Assembly: GCF_001426265.1 (NCBI RefSeq)
Contig: NZ_LMDG01000035.1
Span: 186,001-250,000 of the forward strand
From: Rhizobium sp. Root1220
GTDB taxonomy: Bacteria; Pseudomonadota; Alphaproteobacteria; Rhizobiales; Rhizobiaceae
DNA: 64,000 nucleotides
Direction: 5' to 3'
In this document: positions 50,712-60,192 of the stretch, piece after piece
Layout of the letters: every line of letters begins with the position of its first letter
Position numbering within the stretch: the stretch's first letter is position 1
Translations under genes and position numbers: made by a program
The notes under the pieces: model-generated
What the model was told of the DNA's origin: nothing
Database searches by the model: none
Seen by the model: the letters and a program-made list of their open reading frames with translations, nothing else

Positions 50712-52691
50712 ATGGACACGCTAACCTTCTCTGACTCCATCTCGGCGACGACAAGGGACGGCGTTCTGCTGGTATTGATCGACAATCCGCCCGTCAACGC
50801 CACCTCACTCGGCGTCCGGACAGGATTGATGGCTGCGCTCGACTATGCCACCCAGGATACCGTCCGAGGCATCGTCATCACGGGTGCAGGCAAGACCTTC
50901 GTCGGCGGCGCCGACATCAGGGAGTTCGGCAAGCCACCCGAAGCGCCTTTTCTGCCGGATGTCTATCTCCGCTTGGAGCAGTTCGGCAAGCCGGTGGTCG
51001 CCGCAGTCAACGGTGCGGCGCTCGGAGGCGGTTGCGAGTTGGCGCTTGCCTGTCACGGACGCGTTGCCTCGCCGACAGCGAGCTTCGGACTGCCGGAGGT
51101 CAAGCTCGGCATCGTCCCGGGTGCCGGCGGCACGCAGCGCCTGCCGCGTCTGGTCGGTGTCACCACAGCTGTGGAGATGATCGGCACCGGCCGCTCGGTG
51201 AAGGCGAGCGAAGCACTCCGCGTCGGCCTGGTTGACCGAATTGCTCCCGAGGAACTGACCGCAGAGGCGATCGCCCTTGTTGAGGCCTTGACCGGCAAGG
51301 ACCTTCGCAGGACCGGTGAGCTTGTCGCCACGCGGATCAGCGATGCCGACATTGATGCGGCCGCCGCGAAGATACTTGCCAAGGCGCGCGGGCAAACCGC
51401 CCCCGGTGAGGCGGTGCGGCTGGTGAAGGCTGCGCTGACGCTCCCATTCGCGGATGGTCTTGTCGAGGAACGGCGGACCTTCCTTCGCCTGCGGGACTCT
51501 CAGGAGGCCGCAGCCCTGCGACATGTCTTCTTTGCCGAGCGGGCTGCGGGAAAGGTCGAGGCCCTGGAAAAAGCCACGCCGAGAACCATCGAATGCGTCG
51601 GCGTCGTCGGCACCGGCTTGATGGGCTCCGGTATCGCCGTATCGGCGCTGAATGCCGGCTATCGGGTTATCGGCGTCGAACAGAGCGTCGAAGGTGCCGC
51701 CAAAGGACGGGAGCGCATAGCCGGACTTCTCGACAAGGCAGTGCAGGCCGGCCGTTTCGACGCGGCCGGTCGGGATGAGCGGCTGCGCCGGCTGACCGTC
51801 GCCTCGGACCTCGGCGCCCTTCACGACGCCGATCTTGTCATCGAAGCGGTGTTCGATGACTTCGATGTCAAGACTGACCTCTTCCGGCGCCTCGACGAGG
51901 TCGTGCAGGCCGACGCGATCCTGGCCACCAACACCAGCTACCTTGATCCCGACGCCATCGCCGCGGCAACCCGCCGCCCCGAGCGCGTCGTCGGGCTGCA
52001 TTTCTTCTCGCCCGCAAACATCATGCGGCTCGTGGAGGTGGTGAACTGCACACGCACGCAGAGCGACGTACTGGCGACGGCGCTCGCCTTTGCGAAACGC
52101 CTTGGCAAGCTTGCCATCGTCTGCGGCGTGACCGAGGGGTTCATCGGCAACCGCATCTTTTCCGCCTACCGGCGCGAGGCAGAATTCATGGTAGAGGACG
52201 GCGCCCTGCCGCACGAGGTCGATCAGGCGATGGAAGCCTTCGGATTTCCGATGGGGCTGTTTGCCGTCTCGGACATGGCCGGACTGGACATCGCCTGGGC
52301 GCGTCGCAAGCGGCAGGCAGCAACGCGCGATCCGAACGCGCGCTACTTCGAGATTGCCGACCGCCTCTGCGAGGCCGGGCGCCTTGGCCAGAAGACCGGA
52401 CAAGGCTGGTATGCCTATCCCGATGGAAAAAGAACAATCGATCCCGACGTGACCGCCCTCATCGTCGCGGAGCGGGCGAGGAAAGGCATTGCCCCTCGTT
52501 CGCCTGTGCCGGGCGAGATCGTGAAAAGGCTGCTGACCGCGATGGCCGACGAGGGTCGCTCGCTTCTGTCGGAGGGCATCGCGGCACGTGCAAGCGACAT
52601 CGATCTCGTGATGATCAACGGCTATGGTTTTCCAGCCCACAGGGGCGGCCCGATGTTTGCGGCAGAGACGACGAACGCGGCGGCGGTGTAG
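50712..52691 (+). CDS. Bifunctional enoyl-CoA hydratase / 3-hydroxyacyl-CoA dehydrogenase (FadB-like)
   Basis: 659 aa, nine bases after the RidA-family gene. N-terminal crotonase domain (about 1-250): GAGKTFVGGADIREFG, LGGGCELALACHGRVA and the catalytic-Glu region FGLPEVKLGIVPGAGGTQRLP. The NAD-binding domain (about 295-480) has VGVVGTGLMGSGIAVSAL and GLHFFSPANIMRLVEVV, followed by the two C-terminal helical HADH repeats. It lacks the isomerase/epimerase extras and length of E. coli FadB (729 aa). It can hydrate crotonyl-CoA from GcdH and oxidise it to acetoacetyl-CoA, finishing the island's pathway; no thiolase is encoded here. Convergent with panB, 6 bases apart. Confidence 0.9.
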   Translation: MDTLTFSDSISATTRDGVLLVLIDNPPVNATSLGVRTGLMAALDYATQDTVRGIVITGAGKTFVGGADIREFGKPPEAPFLPDVYLRLEQFGKPVVAAVNGAALGGGCELALACHGRVASPTASFGLPEVKLGIVPGAGGTQRLPRLVGVTTAVEMIGTGRSVKASEALRVGLVDRIAPEELTAEAIALVEALTGKDLRRTGELVATRISDADIDAAAAKILAKARGQTAPGEAVRLVKAALTLPFADGLVEERRTFLRLRDSQEAAALRHVFFAERAAGKVEALEKATPRTIECVGVVGTGLMGSGIAVSALNAGYRVIGVEQSVEGAAKGRERIAGLLDKAVQAGRFDAAGRDERLRRLTVASDLGALHDADLVIEAVFDDFDVKTDLFRRLDEVVQADAILATNTSYLDPDAIAAATRRPERVVGLHFFSPANIMRLVEVVNCTRTQSDVLATALAFAKRLGKLAIVCGVTEGFIGNRIFSAYRREAEFMVEDGALPHEVDQAMEAFGFPMGLFAVSDMAGLDIAWARRKRQAATRDPNARYFEIADRLCEAGRLGQKTGQGWYAYPDGKRTIDPDVTALIVAERARKGIAPRSPVPGEIVKRLLTAMADEGRSLLSEGIAARASDIDLVMINGYGFPAHRGGPMFAAETTNAAAV

Positions 52692-52697
52692 TCCCGG

Positions 52698-53531
52698 TCA
52701 GGTCTTGGCCGGCCGCTTGACCTGAAACGTATGCTCCTGGCCGGGGAACAGCCCGCCACGGACCTCCGTGGCGTAGCTCTCGACAGCCTGCGAGATCAAT
52801 GGGCTCAGATCGGCAAACCGCTTGACGAAGCGCGGCTGGAAATCGTTGAAAAGCCCGAGCATGTCGTCGGAGACCAGCACTTGCCCGTCGCAGGCCGGCG
52901 ACGCGCCGATACCGATGGTGGGAATGGCAAGCGCCGCCGTGATCTCACGGGCGAGCGGTTCGACGGTACCTTCGACGACAACGGCGAACGCACCGGCATC
53001 AGCGACTGCTGAGGCATCACGACGGATCTTCGCCGCCTCTGTCTCCGAATGACCGAGCGAACGGAAGCCGCCGGCGGTGTTGACCAGTTGCGGCATCAGT
53101 CCGACGTGACCGAATACCGGCACACCTCTTGCGGTCAGGAATGCGATGGTCTCGGCCATCTCCTCGCCGCCCTCTAGCTTGATGCCATCACAACCGGTCT
53201 CCTGCAGGACGCGGACCGCATTCCGCAAGGCTTGCTCCTTCGATTCCTGGTAGGTTCCGAACGGCAGATCGACAATGACGCAGGCATGCGAGACGCAGCG
53301 CATGACCGCTTTGCCGTGTGCCATCATCATGTCGAGCGTGACGCCGACCGTCGTCTCCATTCCGTAGAGCACCATGCCGAGCGAATCGCCGACGAGCAGA
53401 AGATCGCAATGCGGATCGAGCAGGCGCGCGACCGGCGTCGTATAGGCGGTGAGGCAGACAACGCGCTCGCCTCCCTTCATGGATCGGATCGCCGCCGTCG
53501 TCAGCCGCTTCGGCCTGCCATGAGTGCTCAT
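52698..53531 (-). CDS. panB: Ketopantoate hydroxymethyltransferase
   Basis: 277 aa; the start codon overlaps the panC stop (TAATG). It adds a hydroxymethyl group from methylene-tetrahydrofolate to 2-oxoisovalerate, the first step to pantothenate. Motifs: VCLTAYTTPVARLLDPHCD, LLVGDSLGMVLYGMETTVGVTL (Mg-binding Asp), GIKLEGGEEM and FGHVGLMPQ. The length is normal. It is cotranscribed with panC; panD is not in the window. Confidence 0.95.
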   Translation of the reverse strand: MSTHGRPKRLTTAAIRSMKGGERVVCLTAYTTPVARLLDPHCDLLLVGDSLGMVLYGMETTVGVTLDMMMAHGKAVMRCVSHACVIVDLPFGTYQESKEQALRNAVRVLQETGCDGIKLEGGEEMAETIAFLTARGVPVFGHVGLMPQLVNTAGGFRSLGHSETEAAKIRRDASAVADAGAFAVVVEGTVEPLAREITAALAIPTIGIGASPACDGQVLVSDDMLGLFNDFQPRFVKRFADLSPLISQAVESYATEVRGGLFPGQEHTFQVKRPAKT

Positions 53532-54406
53532 TATGCCGCCCTCGTCGTGCTGGCGGTTTTGATGCCGACCACGCGGTTATCAAGAAGTCGTGTCGCGCCA
53601 ATGCGGACAAACAAAGCGACGAGCGCAGGCCCCGATTGCAACGAAGTCAGGGGCTCCAGGCTGTCGGGATGCCGCACGGCAACCACCTCCGGAACCGCCA
53701 GTGGTTCAGATGCGATAAATCGAGTGAGCGCCGCTTCCAGGGTTGCGGCATTGTCACAGCCGGCAGCGTAAAGCCGTTCGGCCTCTTCGAGCGCTTTCGG
53801 CACGATTACTGCTGCCGCCCGCTCGTTTTCGCTCAGATACACATTGCGTGACGAGCAGGCGAGGCCGTCGGCTTCCCGAACGGTCGGCACGGCAACGACC
53901 CGAACCGGCTGGGCGAGGTCTTCGACCATGCGCCTGATCAGCGTGACCTGCTGGAAATCCTTTTCCCCGAAATAGGCGGCCTGCGGCTGCACCAGATTGA
54001 ACAGCTTGGTGACCACTGTCGCAACGCCTGCGAAATGCCCGGGCCGAACCTCGCCCTCCAGGCGGTTGCCGAGACTCGGAACATCGACAACGGTAAGCAT
54101 TGGTTGCGGGTACATCTCCGCCGCGTCGGGAGCAAACAGCACATCGACATCCGCCTCCTCGAGCACGGCACTGTCGCGGGCAAGATCGCGCGGATATTTC
54201 GCCAGGTCCTCCTTTGCACCGAACTGCAGCGGATTGACGAAGATCGACACGACCGTCACGTCATTTTCAGACTTGGAGCGCGAAACAAGCTCCATATGGC
54301 CAACATGCAGAAAGCCCATGGTCGGCACGAAACCGATGGCTCTTCCTGCGCGGCGAAAAGCCGCGAGGCAATCTCGTAACTCCGCGATCGTCCGGATAAC
54401 CTGCAT
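53531..54406 (-). CDS. panC: Pantothenate synthetase
   Basis: 291 aa from the ATG at 54406 with GGAGGAGG upstream; a 33-codon longer frame was rejected. It ligates pantoate and beta-alanine with ATP. It shows the nucleotidyltransferase motifs FVPTMGFLHVGHMELV (HxGH), VSIFVNPLQFGAKEDLAKYPR, YFGEKDFQQ and SSRNVYLSENER (KMSKS-like position). First gene of panCB. The 287-base gap to the divergent J-domain gene (54407-54693) contains no other feature I can name. Confidence 0.95.
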   Translation of the reverse strand: MQVIRTIAELRDCLAAFRRAGRAIGFVPTMGFLHVGHMELVSRSKSENDVTVVSIFVNPLQFGAKEDLAKYPRDLARDSAVLEEADVDVLFAPDAAEMYPQPMLTVVDVPSLGNRLEGEVRPGHFAGVATVVTKLFNLVQPQAAYFGEKDFQQVTLIRRMVEDLAQPVRVVAVPTVREADGLACSSRNVYLSENERAAAVIVPKALEEAERLYAAGCDNAATLEAALTRFIASEPLAVPEVVAVRHPDSLEPLTSLQSGPALVALFVRIGATRLLDNRVVGIKTASTTRAA

Positions 54407-54693
54407 GCGAACCTCCTCCGAACTGCCAATCCTGCAGCGCAGGCCGGACAAGCGGTGGCGGATAGAACTCGATTTGCCGAAATGCGTCAACGCGGACGGC
54501 GCCATTATATCGATTAAGCGACCTGCAATATACGCACTATCGCGTGGCCGTGCACTTTGTGTGCAACACCCGTATCACTCGACTTTGTTCATTCTTTTTG
54601 TCCAAACTCCGCCCCACTGATGGTAGAAGAAGTCGCTCGATGGACGAAATGCCATTCTTGGGTTTCACGCAGTGTCCGAACAACAACGGAGGG

Positions 54694-55362
54694 ATGGTGA
54701 CCAATCCTTATGAGATTCTCGGCGTCCGGCGGGATGCAACGGACGATCAGGTCAAGGCCGCCTACCGACGGCGGGCAAAAACCACGCATCCTGATTCGGG
54801 TGGCGATCCCGAAGCGTTCAGCCGCGTGCAGAAGGCATACGAGCTGCTGCTGGATCCTGTCCGCAGAAAAGTGTTCGACGATACCGGCTACGATGTCGAG
54901 CTAGCCGATCCCGTCGACTTGCAGGCTCTGATCGTCATCGAGAAACTGGTCAATCAATTGACGCTGGACGAACGCGAGCCGGGCACGTTTGACCCGCTGG
55001 CGCGCATGCGAACCGATCTCTCGGAGGAGATGCGCAAGGCCCGGTTCAGCAAACGGGAGCTGGAGCGCCATTCGTCGCGTATCGAACATCATCTGGAACG
55101 CCTTGAGAAGCGGCCCACCACCGATATTCTCGGCTCGATGCTCCGCGCCCGCATCAAGGCGATCGCGACGGCGATCGGCGAAACGGAAGCCAAGATCAAG
55201 GCCAGCGAGCGCGCCTGCGAAATGCTTTACGACTACAGCTATGAGGTCGACGTGCAGGAAAACGACGAGCTACTTCTCGTCGAAGGAGAAGCCTCTCCCG
55301 CTCCCCGCGCCAAGCGGGAAGAACGCCCGCTCTGGATCGTCCCCGCTGCGCAGGAAGGTTGA
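54694..55362 (+). CDS. J-domain (DnaJ-like) protein
   Basis: 222 aa from the ATG at 54694. GGAGGG lies so close that the GTG at 54697 may be the real start. An upstream extension in frame lacks a ribosome-binding site. The N-terminal J domain (about 2-65) has NPYEILGVRRDATDDQVKAAYRR and the essential HPD (TTHPDSGGDPEAF), so it should stimulate DnaK. There is no Gly/Phe or zinc-finger region. Instead a charged coiled-coil (about 100-200, KRELERHSSRIEHHLERLEKR) ends in a short hydrophobic WIVPAA tail. It is a type III J protein of unknown client. Confidence 0.83.
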   Translation: MVTNPYEILGVRRDATDDQVKAAYRRRAKTTHPDSGGDPEAFSRVQKAYELLLDPVRRKVFDDTGYDVELADPVDLQALIVIEKLVNQLTLDEREPGTFDPLARMRTDLSEEMRKARFSKRELERHSSRIEHHLERLEKRPTTDILGSMLRARIKAIATAIGETEAKIKASERACEMLYDYSYEVDVQENDELLLVEGEASPAPRAKREERPLWIVPAAQEG

Positions 55363-55377
55363 GGTCGCCGCCTGTCG

Positions 55378-56391
55378 TCAGGCGGCGCGTTGCTCCGTGC
55401 CCTGGATGGCGGCGAGTTTCCAATCGCTTCGCTCCCGGCGCGTGAAGGTCCAAACCTCTGTCGTTTCAGTCGGGCGGGTGTTGTCGCCGCTGACAAGCCG
55501 GCCGTTGGTCCGCTCGACCATTGCGTCGATCGACGAGTAGCGCATCGCAAGTGTCGCGTAGTCCAGCCCGTCTTCCCGCCATGCTTCGGCAATATCGCCC
55601 TGCAGCAGCTTGACATCCGACACCGCGTTACGAACGCCATTGGTGGCGTTCTCGCCGAGCTCTTCGGCAAGGTAGGACATGGCCTCCGGCGTCGTCAGTT
55701 GACGCAGCGTGCCGTAGTCTTCCTTACCATAGGCCGTCTGCACCTCTGTTAGCAGTTGCTCGAACTCATCCAGATCGCGCTGGTTCAACCCGATCTCGTC
55801 CATCGGCTTTGCGTTTGCCTGTCGCTGCCCAAGGCCGGCTGCCGCAGCAGCACCAGCACCGGAGCCAATCGACGGAATCCGGAATGAAGAGTTACCGTTC
55901 GAAGCCATGTTATAGGCGTTGCTCTGGCCCGAAGAGCCCAAGGCAGGCTGACGGCGGTTTGCGAAAAAACGTACCGCAAATGAGATTGCGACGGCAATCA
56001 GCGCGAATTGCAACAGCATGCCAAGGAACCCGAAGCCACCGCCGAAACCATGGCCGAGCAGCATGCCGAGAAGACCACCGGCAATCAGGCCGCCGATCAT
56101 CGACCGGCCGAAGCCGTTAAACAGGCCGGGCCTCGGCGCATTCAGCGGCTGCTGGCCGGCATAGGGTGCATTGGCTTGCGGACGAGGTGTCATCGATCGT
56201 TCGATCGGAGCGGCAGGCGATGGAGCAGTGCTCGTCGCCGGCGGCGCCTGAAAGGTACGCGTACCCCGGCTGCCAAACCCCATCCCCCCGGCGCGGCGCG
56301 CATCGGCATCGCCGATGGACGCAAAAACGGTAACGCCCGTCAGAGCGGCAATCGCCGCAATCCTGGCAAAACGCAAAACGGCACGAGGCAT
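55378..56391 (-). CDS. Tim44-like domain membrane protein
   Basis: 337 aa from the ATG at 56391 (AGGAGA upstream). It begins with a signal or anchor segment (RFARIAAIAALTGVTVFASI), then a Pro/Ala-rich linker. Two Gly-rich membrane helices lie near 110-150 (IGGLIAGGLLGMLLGHGFGGG, LLQFALIAVAISFAVRFF). The C-terminal about 140 residues are a Tim44/MBA1-like domain (LNQRDLDEFEQLLTEVQTAYGKEDY...EVWTFTRRERSDWKL). It is an alphaproteobacterial relative of the mitochondrial import factor Tim44, inner-membrane associated; its bacterial role is uncertain. Convergent with the J-domain gene, which is interesting because Tim44 recruits Hsp70/J proteins in mitochondria. Confidence 0.83.
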   Translation of the reverse strand: MPRAVLRFARIAAIAALTGVTVFASIGDADARRAGGMGFGSRGTRTFQAPPATSTAPSPAAPIERSMTPRPQANAPYAGQQPLNAPRPGLFNGFGRSMIGGLIAGGLLGMLLGHGFGGGFGFLGMLLQFALIAVAISFAVRFFANRRQPALGSSGQSNAYNMASNGNSSFRIPSIGSGAGAAAAAGLGQRQANAKPMDEIGLNQRDLDEFEQLLTEVQTAYGKEDYGTLRQLTTPEAMSYLAEELGENATNGVRNAVSDVKLLQGDIAEAWREDGLDYATLAMRYSSIDAMVERTNGRLVSGDNTRPTETTEVWTFTRRERSDWKLAAIQGTEQRAA

Positions 56392-56479
56392 CCAAACTCT
56401 CCTGTCATGACAAATGATAGATGTCGGCACGTATATAGGTACGGCACTCCCGTGTTTGAAGCGCGGGAGGTGAGATTCC

Positions 56480-56938
56480 TCACTGGCAGACGTCGACCCA
56501 TGTCGCGCTCGTCAGTTCGGCCAGCCGTTCAGTCGATATGCGAACGGCCGAATTGGTCGAGCCGGCCGCAGGCACGACCTCATCGAAACGCCTCAGGGAA
56601 ACGTCGCAATAGATGGGAAGCCGTGACGGCAGTCCGAAAGGGCAGACACCGCCGACCGGATGGCTGGTCACCTCGACAACCTCGTCGGGTCCAAGCATCC
56701 GGCCCTTGCCGCCGAACGTATCCTTGAATTTCCGGTTGTCGAGACGAGCAAGACCGCTGGCGACGACCAGCATGGTTTCATCCCCGACCCGCAGGCAGAT
56801 CGTCTTGGCGATCTGCGCCGGATCGACGCCGTGCGCCTCGGCGGCAAGGGCCACCGTCGACGAGCTTCCCGGCGTCTCGATGATCTCTATGTCGGGAGCA
56901 TGTGTACTGAAAAACGCGCGGACGGTTTCTAGACTCAT
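56480..56938 (-). CDS. YbaK/EbsC-type aminoacyl-tRNA deacylase
   Basis: 152 aa from the ATG at 56938; a TTG two codons earlier is possible. A single YbaK/ProRS-INS-type domain: SSTVALAAEAHGV, QIAKTICLRVGDETMLVVASG with the conserved Lys, and the GGVCPFGLP loop. Such proteins hydrolyse mischarged tRNAs, for example Cys-tRNAPro or Ala-tRNAPro, in the cytoplasm. The exact tRNA specificity cannot be read here. It lies 48 bases after the GlpR-type regulator stop, on the same strand, probably by chance. Confidence 0.85.
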   Translation of the reverse strand: MSLETVRAFFSTHAPDIEIIETPGSSSTVALAAEAHGVDPAQIAKTICLRVGDETMLVVASGLARLDNRKFKDTFGGKGRMLGPDEVVEVTSHPVGGVCPFGLPSRLPIYCDVSLRRFDEVVPAAGSTNSAVRISTERLAELTSATWVDVCQ

Positions 56939-56986
56939 GGGCAAACGCTAGCGCAGGAGCGGTTCGAAATGAACCCCAATGGTGAT

Positions 56987-57778
56987 TCAGTCATGAGCAA
57001 CCCCTGTCTCGATCAGCTTCACGCTGTTTTCCTGGCACAGACGGCGGATCGAGGGTGTGATGCAGTGGTCGGTTATGAAGGTATGCACCTGCGGAAGCTG
57101 CGCGATCCTGACCGGGGCGGTCCGCTCGAACTTGGTGGAATCTGCGACAAGTATCACATGGCGGGCGTTGGCGATGATGGCCTGCGCGACCTTCACTTCG
57201 CGAAAATCATAGTCGAGCAAGGCGCCATCCTCGTCGATCGCGGATGTCCCGATGACCGCATAATCGACCTTGAACTGCCGGATGAAATCGACGGCCGCCT
57301 CCCCGACGATGCCACCGTCGGATCCGCGCACGACACCGCCGGCAATAACAACCTCTATCGTCGGAAGCAGCCTCAACCGGTTGGCGACATTGATGTTGTT
57401 GGTAATGACCATCAGTTCCTGATGGTTTGTCAGCGCCTCGCCGACGGCCTCCGTCGTCGTTCCGATATTGATGAAGAGCGAGGCGTTGTTCGGTATCAGA
57501 CCTGCCGCGGCAACACCGATTGCCTGTTTTTCAGCTGCCGCAATCTGTCGCCGTGCCTCGTACTGCACGTTCTCCGTGCCGCTCGGAAAGGTCGCGCCAC
57601 CATGCACCCGCGTCAGGATCTGCGCGTCACAGAGATCGTTGAGGTCCTTGCGGATCGTCTGCGGCGTGACCGAAAAATGCGCCGCCAGCTCCTCGACAAA
57701 AACACGCCCCCTCGACTTGGCCATCCCGACTATTTCCGCTTGGCGATCGCTCAGGAACATTGGCACCGACTCTTTCAC
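56987..57778 (-). CDS. DeoR/GlpR-family regulator
   Basis: 263 aa, Met start. N-terminal DeoR helix-turn-helix (about 8-60: RQAEIVGMAKSRGRVFVEELAAHFSVTPQTIRKDLNDLC, then LTRVHGGA). The C-terminal sugar-phosphate sensor domain has INIGTTTEAVGEALT and VIGTSAIDEDGALLDYDFREV. The composition is that of the GlpR subgroup, which represses glycerol 3-phosphate genes; none of those are adjacent here, so the target is unproven. TTTCGTT motifs flank its start region. Confidence 0.85.
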   Translation of the reverse strand: MKESVPMFLSDRQAEIVGMAKSRGRVFVEELAAHFSVTPQTIRKDLNDLCDAQILTRVHGGATFPSGTENVQYEARRQIAAAEKQAIGVAAAGLIPNNASLFINIGTTTEAVGEALTNHQELMVITNNINVANRLRLLPTIEVVIAGGVVRGSDGGIVGEAAVDFIRQFKVDYAVIGTSAIDEDGALLDYDFREVKVAQAIIANARHVILVADSTKFERTAPVRIAQLPQVHTFITDHCITPSIRRLCQENSVKLIETGVAHD

Positions 57779-57783
57779 TTCTG

Positions 57784-57987
57784 TTTCGTTTCAGAGATTG
57801 AAAATGCATAACAGAGGGCGGTAGCGCCGCAAAGCATGATCGTCCGATCGCTTTCAGGCGGTTTCGATCTTGTCGCTTCGACGTGCCTGCGAAAGGCCAG
57901 CAAACTGGTTTCCCACCGCCGATAAAACCCGCTGTCGCGCGAAAATGCATTCACGACAACACACACGCGGGTTATATCACTTTCGTT
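57784..57987. promoter_or_regulatory. Possible GlpR-type sites between the DeoR gene and pepT
   Basis: TTTCGTTT at 57784-57791, just upstream of the DeoR-family start, and TTTCGTT at 57981-57987, 24 bases before the pepT ATG. TTTCGTT is the core I associate with alphaproteobacterial GlpR operators. The copies are single, not paired, so the call is weak. The 232-base divergent region otherwise shows no gene. Confidence 0.3.
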
Positions 57988-58010
57988 GCTGAACATGCAT
58001 TGGACCTCCC

Positions 58011-59243
58011 ATGACCGACACCGTGACCGACCGCTTCCTCCGCTACGTCGTTATCGACACCCAGTCAGATCCTGTGTCATCGACACAACCGTCGACCATG
58101 AAGCAGAAAGACCTGGGCCGTCTTCTGGTCGAGGAACTGCTGGCGATCGGCCTGCCCGATGCACATCTGGACGACCACGGTTACGTCTATGCGACCATAC
58201 CGTCGAACGTTGACAAGGCCGTGCCGGTCATCTGCTTCTGCTCGCACATGGATACGGCGCCGGACTTTACGGGGACGGGCGTAAGGCCGCAGATCGTAGC
58301 CAATTATCGCGGTGGCGACATCCAGCTCACGGGGGACCCGAAGCAGATCATTCGTGTCAGCGAAAATCCCGCCCTCAAGGACCAGATCGGCAACGACATC
58401 ATCACAACGGACGGCACCACGCTGCTCGGCGCCGACGACAAGGCGGGGATCGCCGAAATCATGACGGCAGCGCAGATCCTAGTCGACAATCCGGGCATCA
58501 GGCACGGAACCATCAAGCTGCTCTTTACGCCCGATGAGGAAATCGGGCGCGGGGTGGACAAGGTCGATCTGGCAAAGCTCGGCGCGCGCTTTGCCTACAC
58601 CATGGATGGAGCGACGGCAGGGCATATCGAAGACGAGACCTTTTCAGCCGATGGCGTGGAAATCACCGTCGAGGGAGTCGCCATCCATCCGGGCTTTGCC
58701 AAGGGCAAGATGGAGAATGCCATCAAGATTGCCGGCGCCATCATCGACCGGTTGCCCAAGGACGCGACGCCGGAGACGACGGCCGGGCGCGAAGGCTTCA
58801 TCCATCCAACCGGTGTCACCGGTTCGATGGAAAAGGCGGCTATCAGTCTCATCGTCCGCGACTTCGAGGAGGCAGGCCTTGTCGCCAAGGAAGTGCTTCT
58901 CGAAACGCTGGTGAAGGAGGTTATGGCGGGCTTTCCCGGCTCGTCCCACACCTTCGAGGTCAAGCAGCAATATCGCAACATGAAGACCGTCCTCGACCTT
59001 CATCCGGAGATCGTCGAAAACGCCATCGAGGCCGTCCGACGTGCCGGCATGGTGCCGGTGAGCGGCAGCATTCGCGGCGGCACGGATGGCTCGCGCCTTT
59101 CGTTCATGGGCCTGCCGTGCCCCAACATCTTCGCCGGCGGCCACGCTTTCCATTCGCCACGGGAATGGGTGAGCTCGCAAGACATGGAGAAGGCCGCAAG
59201 GACCATTGTCGAACTGGCAAAGGTCTGGGAGGAACGGGCGTAG
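58011..59243 (+). CDS. pepT: Peptidase T (tripeptide aminopeptidase)
   Basis: 410 aa, ATG start. Zinc peptidase of the M20B family that removes the N-terminal residue of tripeptides in the cytoplasm. Metal and catalytic residues are visible: FCSHMDTAPDF (His, Asp), TLLGADDKAGIAEIM (bridging Asp), FTPDEEIGRG (catalytic and metal Glu) and the C-terminal GGTDGSRLSFMGLP...GGHAFHSPREW (last His ligand). Length equals E. coli PepT (about 408). It is monocistronic. Confidence 0.94.
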   Translation: MTDTVTDRFLRYVVIDTQSDPVSSTQPSTMKQKDLGRLLVEELLAIGLPDAHLDDHGYVYATIPSNVDKAVPVICFCSHMDTAPDFTGTGVRPQIVANYRGGDIQLTGDPKQIIRVSENPALKDQIGNDIITTDGTTLLGADDKAGIAEIMTAAQILVDNPGIRHGTIKLLFTPDEEIGRGVDKVDLAKLGARFAYTMDGATAGHIEDETFSADGVEITVEGVAIHPGFAKGKMENAIKIAGAIIDRLPKDATPETTAGREGFIHPTGVTGSMEKAAISLIVRDFEEAGLVAKEVLLETLVKEVMAGFPGSSHTFEVKQQYRNMKTVLDLHPEIVENAIEAVRRAGMVPVSGSIRGGTDGSRLSFMGLPCPNIFAGGHAFHSPREWVSSQDMEKAARTIVELAKVWEERA

Positions 59244-59358
59244 CCTTCGGAACGCAATGTCGCGCTAAGGATTTCGTGCCGTCAAAGCAGTTCGGTAGCA
59301 CGTGCCGATTGCCTTACTTCCCGTGCGCGGGGTTGGGAGTAAATATCCCGCCCCTGCT

Positions 59359-60066
59359 TCAGAGTTTCAACGTCGGGTCGAGCCAAACCCGGAAACCGCC
59401 GAGAAACGCGTTCTCGTTGTCTCCCCGACGGCAGCCGTCCGGCATCTCCTTGAGCTTGTCGACGTTACCGCCGCCAATGACGATGTAATCCGGTTGGAAA
59501 GCCGCTTTCAGACGTTGCGTGACATCGACGACGGACTTGCGCCACTTGCTCTTTCCGCGTGCCGTCAAACCTCGGAACCCGACGACGTCCTCAAAGGTCT
59601 GTTTTCTCTTGTAAGGAAGATGAGCAAGTTCCATCGGCAAGCAGACATTGTCTGCCACCACCGCCGAACCAAGTCCCGTTCCCAGGCCGAGAAAGAGCAT
59701 CCTGCCCCCCTGATAGCTGCCGATCGCCTGCAGCAGCGCATCGTTCACCAGCCGGACGGGTCTGCCGAACGCTTTCCCGAAGTCGTACCCTTTCCATCTC
59801 GGCCCAAGGTTGTGAGGGTCGAGGGATGGCACATTCTGTAAGACGGGACCCGGGTATCCCATTCCTATGACGTCGTAGTCCCAGCCCTCAGCCATCTCCT
59901 TGACCGCCTTGACCATCGCGTCCGGTGTCATCTTGGGGCCTGACGCCACGCTCCGCTTTTCGCCACCGGTGCTGAGGTGCACCTTTACATGCGAACCGCC
60001 AAGGTCAATGGCGAGGACCTTTTTCGTATCCAGGCCGGTTTTCGTTTCTCTGGCGGGCGCATCCAT
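59359..60066 (-). CDS. ROK-family kinase, polyphosphate-glucokinase-like
   Basis: 235 aa. ASKHA/ROK fold with the phosphate-1 loop VLAIDLGGSHVKVHL near residue 17, IGMGYPGPV, substrate region RLVNDALLQAIGSYQGG and phosphate-2 loop MLFLGLGTGLGSAVV. Compact size and absence of a DNA-binding domain or ROK zinc motif recall actinobacterial polyphosphate glucokinases. It follows the glucoamylase gene on the same strand after 126 bases. A role in phosphorylating glucose released from storage glucan would make sense; the phosphate donor is unknown. Confidence 0.8.
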   Translation of the reverse strand: MDAPARETKTGLDTKKVLAIDLGGSHVKVHLSTGGEKRSVASGPKMTPDAMVKAVKEMAEGWDYDVIGMGYPGPVLQNVPSLDPHNLGPRWKGYDFGKAFGRPVRLVNDALLQAIGSYQGGRMLFLGLGTGLGSAVVADNVCLPMELAHLPYKRKQTFEDVVGFRGLTARGKSKWRKSVVDVTQRLKAAFQPDYIVIGGGNVDKLKEMPDGCRRGDNENAFLGGFRVWLDPTLKL

Positions 60067-60192
60067 CGGAGTATCCTGTTTTGTGCGGATGTATTTGCGT
60101 TTTGAAGCGAGTGGACCGCCGTTGAGCAGACGGGCTTCCTCTTAACATAGGACACCGGTCCAAGCGGCAAGTGCTTCGGGCTGCCCGGTTGT

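Noticed and set aside
50805..52640. 611-codon open frame on the minus strand
   Set aside because: Antisense to the FadB-like bifunctional gene; low-complexity composition and no recognisable motif or ribosome-binding site.
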